Shown here one piece after another: positions 1 through 7,707 of a stretch of DNA of 23,658 nucleotides; within the stretch, counting starts at the first letter, position 1; every line of letters starts with the position of its first letter. The notes under the pieces are model-generated. The model did no database searches, was not told the DNA's origin, and was given only the letters and a program-made list of their open reading frames with translations. A program made the position numbers and the translations under genes. The DNA lies in assembly GCA_002394305.1 (NCBI GenBank), contig DGTM01000012.1, forward strand, positions 1 to 23,658, in the 5' to 3' direction. The stretch comes from Prevotellaceae bacterium UBA4336 (GTDB lineage: Bacteria > Bacteroidota > Bacteroidia > Bacteroidales > Bacteroidaceae).

Positions 1-2082
1 GTGAAGGGAGCAGCCAGCACTCGCAGGCAGATATGCAAGTTCGGGCAGAACGATTCACTTTATGACGCTTCAGGACTTCCTGCTTACAAGGATTTTGTTG
101 TCACCGACATTAACCCTCTAACGAACACCGTCTATTTCATGAATGGTGACACACTGCGAAAGGGTGAAGTCATGGGTGATGTGTCGGAACAACAGATACA
201 GCGCATTCAAGTAAGAGAAACCATCCGTTCGCACTTCGAGAAAGAAGCTACACTCTTCAAACAAGGAATTAAGACGCTTTCGCTTTTCTTTATCGACGAA
301 GTAGCCAACTACAAGGGCTATGATGAACAAGGTGAGGTGGTAAAAGGCTTTCTTTGGAATGTGTTTGAAGAAGAATACACCCGTTTCCTGAATGAGAATC
401 TTTCGCTTTTTGAGGATGATTATCAGCGTTATTTGAAACGCTTTACGGCAGACCAAGTACACAATGGCTATTTCTCTATCGACAAGAAAGGACACGCCAT
501 CGACAGTGTTGTGAAGCGAGGTGAAGACTTCTCCTCGGACATATCGGCCTACGATTTGATTCTGAAGAATAAGGAGCGGTTGCTGATTTTTGATGAGCCG
601 ACACGATTCATCTTCTCTCATTCTGCGCTGCGTGAAGGATGGGACAACCCCAATGTGTTCCAGATATGTACGCTGCGCCATGCCAGCAGCGCGACAGCAA
701 AACGTCAGGAGGTAGGCCGTGGACTGCGTATCTGCGTTGACCAACAGGGCGTTCGCATGGATGCTGAACGTCTGGGCGAGGCCGTACATGACATCAATGC
801 CCTGACGGTCATCGCCAACGAGAGCTACAGCACGTTTGTCGATGCGTTGCAGAAAGAGACACGCGAGGCATTGCGTGAGCGTCCTACATTGGCTACTGTG
901 GCATACTTTGAAGGCAGGAAGTTCAAGGTTAGTGAAGAAGTACATGAAATCTCGGCAATGGAGGCATCAGCCATTGTCAACTATCTCTATGAGAATGACT
1001 ATGTGGATGACAAGGGAAATATCCAGCAGTCATATCACGAAGACCTGTGCACAGGCAACCTTGCACCGATGAGTAAAAAACTGGCTCCCATCAGTGAGCA
1101 AGTTCATAAGTTAGTACAGGGAATCTTCGACCCATCAGCCCTTGATGACATGATTGAGAATGCCAATGAGTCGGCAGAAGCCATCAATGATCATCTGAAC
1201 GATAATGCCAGCAAAAACGAGTTCAAGCGGTTGTGGGAGGAAATCAACCATCGGTATGTCTATACCGTTCACTATGATAGTGGGGAGCTGATACAGAAAG
1301 CCGTGGCTTCCATCAACAAGAATCTGCGAGTCACTGAACTAAAGTATGTTGTGACGACGGGTGAACAAGGTACTGACGACTTGGACTTCACAGGTGACCA
1401 GCACACCCGAACACAAACTATGAGGGAGGTTTCGACAAGCGACGTGCCATACGATCTTGTGGGCGAGATAGCCAAGGGTTCAACACTGACAAGAAGAACG
1501 GTGGTTCGCATTCTGAAAGGCATTTCTACGGCAAAGCTCTATCTGTTCAAGAACAACCCAGAAGAGTTTATCCGCAACGTGGTACATCTGATAAAAGACC
1601 AGAAGGCCACGATGATTGTAGAACATATTGCCTACAATCGTACCGAGCAGCAATATGATGCCAGTATCTTCACGAAAGAGAAAAACCGTCAGCCATTGGA
1701 AAAGGCATACGAAGCCAAGAAGCACATCCTGGACTATGTGTTTACGGACAGTAAGGGTGAACGGAAGTTTGCCGAAGCTCTTGACAAAGCGGATGAGGTA
1801 TGCGTCTATGCCCGTCTGCCTCGTTCGTTCCAGATACCTACACCAGTTGGCAAATATGCACCAGACTGGGCAATTGCCTTCAATGACAATATGGGCGTAA
1901 AGCACGTGTTCTTCGTGGCAGAGACCAAGGGCAGTATGGTGTCTATGAACCTGAAAGGTGCAGAAATGGCAAAGATAGAGTGTGCCAAGAAACTCTTCAA
2001 CAACGTATCGACCAGCAAAGTACGTTACCATGAGATAACGGACTATGATACAATGTTGAATGTCATCAACAGCTTAGATTAG
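1..2082 (+). CDS. Type III restriction enzyme, Res subunit (5' truncated by window)
   Basis: The frame is open from the first base, so this is the C-terminal part of a longer protein; Res subunits are usually around 900-1000 residues. Residues are numbered from base 1. The second RecA-like helicase domain is clear: motif V (SALREGWDNPN, about 208-218) and motif VI (QEVGRGLR, 236-243). The Walker A and DEAD-type motifs would lie upstream and are not seen. The C-terminal nuclease domain carries a PD-(D/E)XK core: D622 in PDWAI, then E641 and K643 in ETKG. In this family Res works with a Mod methyltransferase, moving along DNA using ATP and cutting near unmethylated sites. No mod gene is in the window; it would be expected upstream. 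A PLD-family gene follows within 20 bases, suggesting one operon. The GTG at base 1 is a window artefact, not a start. Confidence 0.93.
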   Translation: MKGAASTRRQICKFGQNDSLYDASGLPAYKDFVVTDINPLTNTVYFMNGDTLRKGEVMGDVSEQQIQRIQVRETIRSHFEKEATLFKQGIKTLSLFFIDEVANYKGYDEQGEVVKGFLWNVFEEEYTRFLNENLSLFEDDYQRYLKRFTADQVHNGYFSIDKKGHAIDSVVKRGEDFSSDISAYDLILKNKERLLIFDEPTRFIFSHSALREGWDNPNVFQICTLRHASSATAKRQEVGRGLRICVDQQGVRMDAERLGEAVHDINALTVIANESYSTFVDALQKETREALRERPTLATVAYFEGRKFKVSEEVHEISAMEASAIVNYLYENDYVDDKGNIQQSYHEDLCTGNLAPMSKKLAPISEQVHKLVQGIFDPSALDDMIENANESAEAINDHLNDNASKNEFKRLWEEINHRYVYTVHYDSGELIQKAVASINKNLRVTELKYVVTTGEQGTDDLDFTGDQHTRTQTMREVSTSDVPYDLVGEIAKGSTLTRRTVVRILKGISTAKLYLFKNNPEEFIRNVVHLIKDQKATMIVEHIAYNRTEQQYDASIFTKEKNRQPLEKAYEAKKHILDYVFTDSKGERKFAEALDKADEVCVYARLPRSFQIPTPVGKYAPDWAIAFNDNMGVKHVFFVAETKGSMVSMNLKGAEMAKIECAKKLFNNVSTSKVRYHEITDYDTMLNVINSLD

Positions 2083-2098
2083 TAGTTTGCATTTGGTT

Positions 2099-2869
2099 AT
2101 GCCACAGAACAAATACATAGGTACAAAAGAAACGGCTCGGCTAACGGGGCTTTCAATGCAGGAGATTTACGACCTTATACACAAAGGTACTCTCGTTGCT
2201 CACAAGGCCCCCAAAAGCGGGTGGCGCATTCCTTTTCAGGTATTAGTCGATTTGAACTTAATCAAAGAAGAAGAGGAAATACCCATGTTAGAGGTGTCTC
2301 AAATAGAGGATAGAGTTTCCTATGTAGCAGACGAAGAGCATTACTCACAGGTATTCAAATTAATGTCAGAAGTGAAGCACAGTTTGAAGATAGCATCTGC
2401 AAACCTCAAAAACTTTAGCGTGACCGTTGAGTCTGATGGTACAACTGAAACACTTCGTTTATGTGATTTCTTTATGTCGCTTGTTGAGCGTGGAGTTCAC
2501 GTACAAATAGTTTGTATGAAGCCCTTCGGCTTCTACCTTTATGCCAAGGAAAACTGTCCTCAACTTCTGGAGAATCCTCTTTTCGAGTTACGCTGCAATG
2601 AGCATAACCACATGAAGGTATTCATCTTTGATGATGAATGTGCGTATGTCGGTTCGGCTAACATCACGGATGCTGCAATAGGCAAACGTACAAGCGGTAA
2701 CAGAAATCATGAAGCAGGATTGCTACTGTGGGGTGCTGACCTGATGCAGTCACCACTACAACATTTTGAAAAGGTATGGAACGACCCGGGTATTCTTAAA
2801 TCATCCTGGAAAAGGTTCGCTACAAAAGCGAAAGAATTAGACAAAGAGATTAAAGGAAGATTCGGCTAA
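2099..2869 (+). CDS. HTH (excisionase-like) plus phospholipase D-family nuclease
   Basis: 256 residues from ATG 2099. TTG codons at 2087 and 2093 are in-frame alternatives; no ribosome binding site decides, and ATG was preferred. Residues about 5-52 (YIGTKETARLTGLSMQEIY, then a GWRIP turn) look like the small MerR/excisionase-type DNA-binding fold. The rest is a PLD-type domain with a single HKD motif: H171, K173 and D178, followed by GSANIT (185-190). Single-HKD proteins such as Nuc or BfiI act as dimers that build one active site and cut DNA without metal. By family this is probably a nuclease directed to DNA by its N-terminal domain; phospholipase activity is unlikely for a cytoplasmic protein without a signal peptide. 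It lies 16 bases after res and 6 bases before the NERD gene, so co-transcription and a role in foreign-DNA restriction are inferred. Confidence 0.85.
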   Translation: MPQNKYIGTKETARLTGLSMQEIYDLIHKGTLVAHKAPKSGWRIPFQVLVDLNLIKEEEEIPMLEVSQIEDRVSYVADEEHYSQVFKLMSEVKHSLKIASANLKNFSVTVESDGTTETLRLCDFFMSLVERGVHVQIVCMKPFGFYLYAKENCPQLLENPLFELRCNEHNHMKVFIFDDECAYVGSANITDAAIGKRTSGNRNHEAGLLLWGADLMQSPLQHFEKVWNDPGILKSSWKRFATKAKELDKEIKGRFG

Positions 2870-2875
2870 CAGGTT

Positions 2876-3670
2876 ATGTCATCATTCTTATCCATATTTC
2901 TAATTTTTGCCATCATATCACTGACCATATTCGGCTGGTGGTATAATTCACCTAAACAAAAAGGGAAACGAGGCGAAATGAGAATCCATGATATACTCAT
3001 GCAGCTTCCTGATGAATACCACGTGATGGATGATGTCATGCTAAAGACAACAAATGGAACGACACAAATAGATCACATAGTGGTGTCCAAGTATGGAATC
3101 TTTGCCATAGAGACAAAGAACTATCGTGGTGAAATATATGGCAACGACAACTCTCAGGAGTGGAAACAGATAATTGTTACTAAAGTGACATATCCCAAGA
3201 AGCCTTGGAAGACATACACCTATGTTACAAAGAACCAATTTTATAATCCAGTTAAACAGGCAGTGGGACACATGTATAGGATTAAGGATAATCTGAAAGA
3301 ATGGCCTTACCTAAAAGTAATACCTATTGTCGTCTTTACCGGGAACGCCGATATTAGTAAGGTTTCGTCACAAAACCATGTCATATACGACAACTCACTT
3401 CTTTCCACAATTCAAGCATATCAAACATCGTACATCACTGATGCTGATGTAAATGATGTTGTGGCGCGCCTTTCTTCAAAGAACATACGGGAGAGTGTTG
3501 ATAACAAGACCCATGTACGCAATGTGAAGGAAGCAAAGTACAAAACTGACTCAATAATAGCATCGGGTAAATGTCCACAATGTGGAGGGATGCTTGTGCG
3601 GCGAAACGGGAAATATGGAAGCTTCTTCGGATGTTCCAATTACCCAAAATGTAAGTTTACAACTCACTAA
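2876..3670 (+). CDS. Membrane-anchored NERD nuclease with C-terminal topoisomerase zinc finger
   Basis: 264 residues. Residues 3-23 form one hydrophobic N-terminal membrane segment. A NERD (nuclease-related) domain follows at about 29-155: E34 in KRGEMR, D66 in IDHIVVS, and E79 with K81 in IETKNY, matching the PD-(D/E)XK pattern of this family. The C-terminus (about 233-259) has a four-cysteine zinc finger of the topoisomerase I type: C233, C236, C253 and C259. This is the usual NERD plus zf-C4_Topoisom arrangement, predicted to bind and possibly cut DNA at the membrane; the natural substrate is not known. The gene starts 6 bases after the PLD gene and is noticeably more AT-rich than the genes from 4 kb on, consistent with horizontal transfer. 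It is the last gene of the operon; no convincing plus-strand terminator is seen after it. Confidence 0.88.
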   Translation: MSSFLSIFLIFAIISLTIFGWWYNSPKQKGKRGEMRIHDILMQLPDEYHVMDDVMLKTTNGTTQIDHIVVSKYGIFAIETKNYRGEIYGNDNSQEWKQIIVTKVTYPKKPWKTYTYVTKNQFYNPVKQAVGHMYRIKDNLKEWPYLKVIPIVVFTGNADISKVSSQNHVIYDNSLLSTIQAYQTSYITDADVNDVVARLSSKNIRESVDNKTHVRNVKEAKYKTDSIIASGKCPQCGGMLVRRNGKYGSFFGCSNYPKCKFTTH

Positions 3671-4014
3671 TAGAGTATAACCTTGACGCAATAGGCACAA
3701 TGTTATATTTTGTGTTGTTGCGGCACTTGTCAAAATGTATTTGGAAGATTCATTCCCTATCGAGTGCTGTTTGTTGCTTTGAAGCAATGTTATGTTGTGC
3801 CAATTGTAGTCCCTGTAGCTTTTTTCAAGTACAACATTATGCTTTTCAATCAAAACAGACGTGATATAAGCTCTTATTTGTTCTGCGAAAAGAGAAATCG
3901 AGCAAAAACGATTTTTATCGACTTTACTTAAAAAGAGGGCAAAAAGAAAATGCGCTCATTATGAACGCCTTATGTGATGTTTTGTGATTGATTGTAATCG
4001 ATGCTAATTGCTAT
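3671..4014. other. Convergent AT-rich intergenic gap, no gene supported
   Basis: This stretch separates the nuclease operon from mnmE. Short open frames here have no recognisable domain or start signal. It contains a few inverted repeats: TTGCTT/AAGCAA at 3774-3787 and GGCACAA (3694-3700) facing TTGTGCC (3795-3801). The mnmE terminator is at its right end. It may be decayed DNA from the boundary of the acquired region. Confidence 0.5.
3941..3968 (-). terminator. Intrinsic terminator of mnmE
   Basis: Read on the minus strand, 3968-3952 folds as GCGTTCA/TGAGCGC (one G-U pair, 3-base loop). It is followed by a T-rich run, ATTTTCTTTTT, down to 3941. It lies about 45 bases after the mnmE stop codon. 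Confidence 0.6.
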
Positions 4015-5364
4015 TTACTTTCCCACGCAGAAGGTGGAGAAGATGGTGTGGAGGATGTCATCGGAGGTGATTTCTGTGCCGGTGATTTCGTTGAGGTGAT
4101 GAAGGCATTGACGAAGGTCTTCGGAGACGAGATCGGTGGGGGTGTGGCGGGCAAAGGCTTGTTTTGCACGGCGCAGGGCTTCGAGTGATAGGCGCAGGGC
4201 ATTATAGTGCCTTACGTTCGTCACGACGGAATGACTCATGTCCAAATTCACAGGCAGGGAGGATTCCTGAACCAGGGCCTTGCGAAGGAGGTTCATGCCA
4301 TCGCCCGTGGATGCCGAGATGTGGAACAGACGGCCTTCTGGCTGGCGGTGATAAAGGTAGGAGCTGCTTGGCAACGTGAGGTCGCATTTGCTGATTACCT
4401 GAAGGACAACCTGGTCTTCCCGAAAGTCTATTTCGGGGAACGGTTGGTTGCCTTCTGTCAGGAGGAGTATAATCTGAGCCCTCTCTGCAGCCTGGATGGA
4501 TCGTTCTATACCCATGCGTTCCAGCTTGTTGTGTGTCTTGCGGATGCCTGCTGTGTCGATGAAGCGGAAGGTGATGCCGTCTATCTGTGTGGTGTCCTCG
4601 ATGAGGTCGCGCGTTGTGCCTTGGATGTTCGAGACGATGGCGCGTTCTTCGCCGACGAGGGCATTGAGGAGGGTTGACTTGCCGACATTTGGTGCTCCGA
4701 TGATGGCAACGGGGATGCCGTTTTTGATGGCGTTGCCAGTCTGGAAGGAGTCTGCCAGCTGGCTGATGTGCCTTTCAGTCTTATCCATCAGTTCGGAGAG
4801 CTGTTCGCGGTTGGCGAATTCTACATCTTGGTCATTGAAGTCGAGTTCAAGCTCAAGCAGAGAGGTAAGATGCAGGAGTTGTGCCTGAAGGTCTGCCAGC
4901 TCGCGGCTGAACTGCCCGCGCATTTGGCTCATCGCCATTTGGTGGGTTGCCTGTGTGGAGGAGGAGATGAGGTCGGCCACGGCTTCTGCCTGGCTGAGGT
5001 CGAGTTTGCCGTTCATGAAGGCTCGCATGGTGTATTCGCCTGGCTCTGCCTGACGTGCGCCGCTCAGGATGAGTGACTCGAGCAGACGCCCGACGATGTA
5101 CGAACTGCCGTGGCAGCTGATTTCCGTGCTGTCTTCGCCTGTATAGGAGTGTGGTGCACGGAAGACAGAGACGAGAACCTCGTCGAGTTCCGTGCCGTCG
5201 GCATCGATGACGGTGCCGAAGTGAATGGTGTTCCCTTTTGCTTTCTTCAGGTTTCCCGAGAAGATGCAATCGGTAATTCCTATGGCATCCGGCCCGCTGA
5301 CGCGAACAACGGCAATGGCTCCGCCTGGCGGTGTGGCAAGTGCGCAAATGGTATCTTGGTTCAT
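4015..5364 (-). CDS. mnmE: tRNA modification GTPase MnmE (TrmE)
   Basis: 449 residues, the normal family length. MnmE works with MnmG (GidA) to install the (carboxymethyl)aminomethyl group at U34 of certain tRNAs. The N-terminal tetrahydrofolate-binding domain (about 1-120) starts with the typical MNQDTICALATPPGG, which fixes the start. A helical domain surrounds an inserted Ras-like G domain: P-loop GAPNVGKST (223-231), TTRD (250-253), DTAG (270-273), an SKCD version of the usual NKxD (325-328), and SAS (350-352). The catalytic C-terminal motif is CVGK (446-449), a minor variant of CIGK that retains the cysteine. The gene is monocistronic, with its own promoter just upstream and a terminator downstream. 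Confidence 0.97.
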   Translation of the reverse strand: MNQDTICALATPPGGAIAVVRVSGPDAIGITDCIFSGNLKKAKGNTIHFGTVIDADGTELDEVLVSVFRAPHSYTGEDSTEISCHGSSYIVGRLLESLILSGARQAEPGEYTMRAFMNGKLDLSQAEAVADLISSSTQATHQMAMSQMRGQFSRELADLQAQLLHLTSLLELELDFNDQDVEFANREQLSELMDKTERHISQLADSFQTGNAIKNGIPVAIIGAPNVGKSTLLNALVGEERAIVSNIQGTTRDLIEDTTQIDGITFRFIDTAGIRKTHNKLERMGIERSIQAAERAQIILLLTEGNQPFPEIDFREDQVVLQVISKCDLTLPSSSYLYHRQPEGRLFHISASTGDGMNLLRKALVQESSLPVNLDMSHSVVTNVRHYNALRLSLEALRRAKQAFARHTPTDLVSEDLRQCLHHLNEITGTEITSDDILHTIFSTFCVGK

Positions 5365-5369
5365 GGGTA

Positions 5370-5400
5370 CAAAGGTACGACTTTAATTTGAAAAATGAAA
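5370..5400 (-). promoter_or_regulatory. mnmE promoter, nearly leaderless
   Basis: Minus-strand -7 element TACCTTTG occupies 5377-5370. A TTTC at 5400-5397, 19 bases upstream, resembles the -33 TTTG. The -7 element ends only 5 bases before the ATG at 5364, so the transcript should have almost no leader. Confidence 0.6.
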
Positions 5401-5613
5401 GTTGAAGATTGAAAAATTGTCAGGGACGATGTTCGGAAGGTTTTTTCCTAAGGCGCAATGGCGGACAATCGACAAAAGTCTGTCATCTGCTTGTCAATGT
5501 TTGGTTGCTTCATCTGCCCGTAATTGAAGTGATACGGCTTCAGACGTGCTATCAAACAGAAGATGCCTTGGCGTTTCTGACAACGACACGTGGATAGTTG
5601 GCTAATACAGCGT

Positions 5614-5709
5614 GCTCTTCCGAAAAAAGCGTTAGGCTCTTCCAAAATAAGCATTAGGCTCTTCCGAAAAAAGCGTTAGGCTCTTCCGTAATAAGCGCCT
5701 GGCTCTTCC
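5614..5709. repeat. 22-bp tandem repeat array, locus 1 (4 units plus partial)
   Basis: Units start at 5614, 5636, 5658 and 5680, each exactly 22 bases. A partial unit lies at 5702-5709. Each begins GCTCTTCC and ends in AAGCGTTAG, AAGCATTAG or AAGCGCCTG. The array ends 7 bases before the stop codon of the threonine aldolase gene at 5717. The same repeat family occurs at 17904-18050. Confidence 0.93.
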
Positions 5710-5716
5710 TGGCAAA

Positions 5717-6754
5717 TTAGCGAATCGCTTCCAGAGCTTCTTTCAGGGCTTTGAGGTCGCGCTCGGTCGTGGCCCAGCTGGTGACGAAGCGGCAGAGGGT
5801 GCGATTATCGTCAAGGGGCTCCCAGGTTTCGAAGAGGACGCCTGGCAGAAGGGCTTGCATCTGCGCGTCGGTGAGTTCGACGAACTGCTGGTTGGTGCTG
5901 GAATCGCGAAGGGGGATGCCTGCTTCCGAGAAGAGCTTTCGCAGCTTCATTGCCATGTCGATGGCGTGCTTGGCGATGTTCAGATATAGGTTGTCGGTGA
6001 AGAGCGCATCGAACTGAACGCCAGCGAGTCGGCTCTTAGCGAGCAGGGCTCCGTGCCGCTTCACGATGTTCATGAAATGGCGGGGAGCATTACCACGAGG
6101 GAAGACGACTGCCTCGCCACAGAGAGCACCCACCTTCGTGCCGCCAATGTAGAAGACATCGCAGTGCCGGGCGAGCCAGGGGAGGTCGAAGTCGCACTCG
6201 GCGGATGCCAGTCCGTAGCCGAGACGTGCGCCGTCGATGAAGAGGCAGAGCTCGTAGCGCTGGCATACATTATATATATATGCTATCTCTTCGGAGGTAT
6301 AGACTGTGCCGAGCTCTGTGGGGAAGGTGATATAGACCAGTCCGGGTATGACCATGTGTTCGAGCGTCGGGTCGGCGTGGAAAGCTTGGAGCCAGGCTTC
6401 GAGCTCCTTGCCGTCGAGCTTGCCGCTGTGAGAGGGTAGGGGAATGACTTTGTGTCCGAAGGCTTCGACGGCTCCCGACTCGTGGACGTTGATGTGGCCT
6501 GTGCGGGTGGCTATCACGCCTTCGTAGGAGGCCAGCATGCCGTCGATGACGGTTGTGTTTGCTTGTGTGCCGCCGACGAGAAAGAAGATGTCGGCCTCGG
6601 GGCACTGGCAGGCAGTCCGTATCTTCTGCCGTGCCTGCTCGCTCCATTCGTCGAAGCCGTAGGACTGACTTTGTTTGCCGTTCGTCTCGAGCAGGTGACA
6701 AATCACCTCGGGGTGTGCGCCGTTGTTGTAGTCGCTTTCGAAAGATGTTTTCAT
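5717..6754 (-). CDS. Low-specificity threonine aldolase-family PLP enzyme
   Basis: 345 residues, the usual length for this family. It is a fold-type I pyridoxal-phosphate enzyme of the beta-eliminating lyase group, expected to cleave L-threonine or L-allo-threonine to glycine and acetaldehyde in the cytoplasm. The cofactor-binding features are visible: GGTQAN (61-66) for the phosphate and ring region, DGAR (174-177) with the aspartate that contacts the pyridine nitrogen, and K207 in YIGGTKVGA as the Schiff-base lysine. The E. coli enzyme is LtaE, but orthology cannot be judged from the sequence alone. The start is ATG 6754, 5 bases after the phosphorylase gene stop at 6760, so the two are very likely one operon. 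The 22-bp repeat array begins right after its stop. Confidence 0.88.
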   Translation of the reverse strand: MKTSFESDYNNGAHPEVICHLLETNGKQSQSYGFDEWSEQARQKIRTACQCPEADIFFLVGGTQANTTVIDGMLASYEGVIATRTGHINVHESGAVEAFGHKVIPLPSHSGKLDGKELEAWLQAFHADPTLEHMVIPGLVYITFPTELGTVYTSEEIAYIYNVCQRYELCLFIDGARLGYGLASAECDFDLPWLARHCDVFYIGGTKVGALCGEAVVFPRGNAPRHFMNIVKRHGALLAKSRLAGVQFDALFTDNLYLNIAKHAIDMAMKLRKLFSEAGIPLRDSSTNQQFVELTDAQMQALLPGVLFETWEPLDDNRTLCRFVTSWATTERDLKALKEALEAIR

Positions 6755-6759
6755 AGCCG

Positions 6760-7641
6760 TCAGATGCGGTCGAGTACGAGTTGGATGAGGTGGTCGATTG
6801 AGCCTTTGTAGTCGGTGTTCATCTCCTTGGCATAGCGGCTTGCGATGACCATGCAGCAGGTCATTGCCCTATGGCCGAGCAGGGCAGAGAGGCCGGCAAG
6901 GGCCGACGACTCCATCTCGAAGTTGTAAACTTTCAGCTCGCCTTCGTTTGTCTGATAGCGGAAGGTCTGGACTTTCTCGTTCTGCCTGGGGTCCTGTATG
7001 CCGATGCGAATCAGTCGGCCTTGCGGTCCGTAGAAGCCGCCGCAAGCGATGGTGATGCCGCGGAGCATTTCGCGGCCTGCCACTCGCTCGATGAGTGAGG
7101 GGTCGGCGGTTGCCACATAGGGCGCTCCCTTCTGGGGGCACCAGTCCATGTGGCGGACAAAGGCCCGTTCCATGTCGAGGTCGCAGACGTCGTCGCGTCC
7201 GGCATAGTAGTTGAGCAGGCCGTCGAAGCCGATGCTCTTGACGCTGGCGACATACGTGCCAATCGGTGCCTCGGGTTGCAGGCTGCCGCAGGTGCCGATG
7301 CGTACTACGGTGAGTGTGCGGTGCTCAGGCTTCTCTGTGCGTGTCTTGAAGTCTATGTTGGCCAGGGCGTCGAGCTCGTTCATGGTGATGTCGATGTTGT
7401 CGCAGCCGATGCCCGTGCTGATGACTGTGATGCGTTTCCCCTTGTAGGTGCCGGTGATGGTGTGGAACTCGCGGTTCCGTATCTCGCATTCCTGCTGTTC
7501 GAAGTGGCTGGCTACGATGTCCACGCGGCCAGGGTCTCCGACGAGGATGACGCGGTCGGCCAGCTGCTCGGGCTTGACGTGAAGATGGAATATGCTGCCA
7601 TCTTCGTTGATGATGAGTTCGGAATCTTCGAATTGTTTCAT
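6760..7641 (-). CDS. udp: Uridine phosphorylase-like nucleoside phosphorylase
   Basis: 293 residues from ATG 7641; an in-frame TTG two codons upstream (7647) is possible. This is a member of the PNP/UDP phosphorylase family, which splits a nucleoside with phosphate into free base and ribose-1-phosphate in salvage. Visible family features (numbered from the ATG, two less if counted from TTG): GDPGRV near 35-40 for phosphate binding, VRIGTCGS near 113-120, and FEMES near 242-246 binding the ribose. Overall it resembles the Bacteroidales proteins annotated as uridine phosphorylase; substrate choice between uridine and other nucleosides is not proven by sequence. It is followed by the threonine aldolase gene after 5 bases. 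The gap to the PD40 gene upstream is 66 bases and holds a perfect palindrome. Confidence 0.87.
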   Translation of the reverse strand: MKQFEDSELIINEDGSIFHLHVKPEQLADRVILVGDPGRVDIVASHFEQQECEIRNREFHTITGTYKGKRITVISTGIGCDNIDITMNELDALANIDFKTRTEKPEHRTLTVVRIGTCGSLQPEAPIGTYVASVKSIGFDGLLNYYAGRDDVCDLDMERAFVRHMDWCPQKGAPYVATADPSLIERVAGREMLRGITIACGGFYGPQGRLIRIGIQDPRQNEKVQTFRYQTNEGELKVYNFEMESSALAGLSALLGHRAMTCCMVIASRYAKEMNTDYKGSIDHLIQLVLDRI

Positions 7642-7678
7642 TTGCAATGTAGTATTTTTTATGGTTAACAGGGCAGGG

Positions 7679-7696
7679 GCAAAACCTTGGTTTTGC
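7679..7696. repeat. 18-bp perfect palindrome between PD40 gene and udp
   Basis: GCAAAACC/GGTTTTGC with TT between the arms, 11 bases after the stop of the PD40 gene. On the minus strand it is not followed by a T-run, so it is not a standard intrinsic terminator. It could be a processing or attenuation hairpin, or an operator for udp. Confidence 0.6.
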
Positions 7697-7707
7697 TTCC
7701 TTAAATG

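Larger units (their letters stand above)
5365..5716. other. Intergenic region: mnmE promoter, unexplained middle, repeat array
   Basis: This holds the mnmE promoter at the right-hand end of mnmE, then roughly 200 bases without a recognised gene (about 5401-5613), then the 22-bp repeat array. A minus-strand frame at 5448-5654 is open, but its first part is translated from the repeat units. Its remaining part matches nothing I recognise. Confidence 0.5.

Noticed and set aside
3710..3931. A 73-codon plus-strand frame after the NERD gene
   Set aside because: No start signal, no recognised domain, and poor codon usage compared with neighbours.
5448..5654. A 68-codon minus-strand frame beside mnmE
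   Set aside because: Its first residues come from the repeat units and the rest matches nothing known to me. It might be a gene remnant, but there is no positive evidence.
5614..5709. The 22-bp arrays as a CRISPR array
   Set aside because: Units are directly adjacent with no unique spacers, and no cas gene is present.
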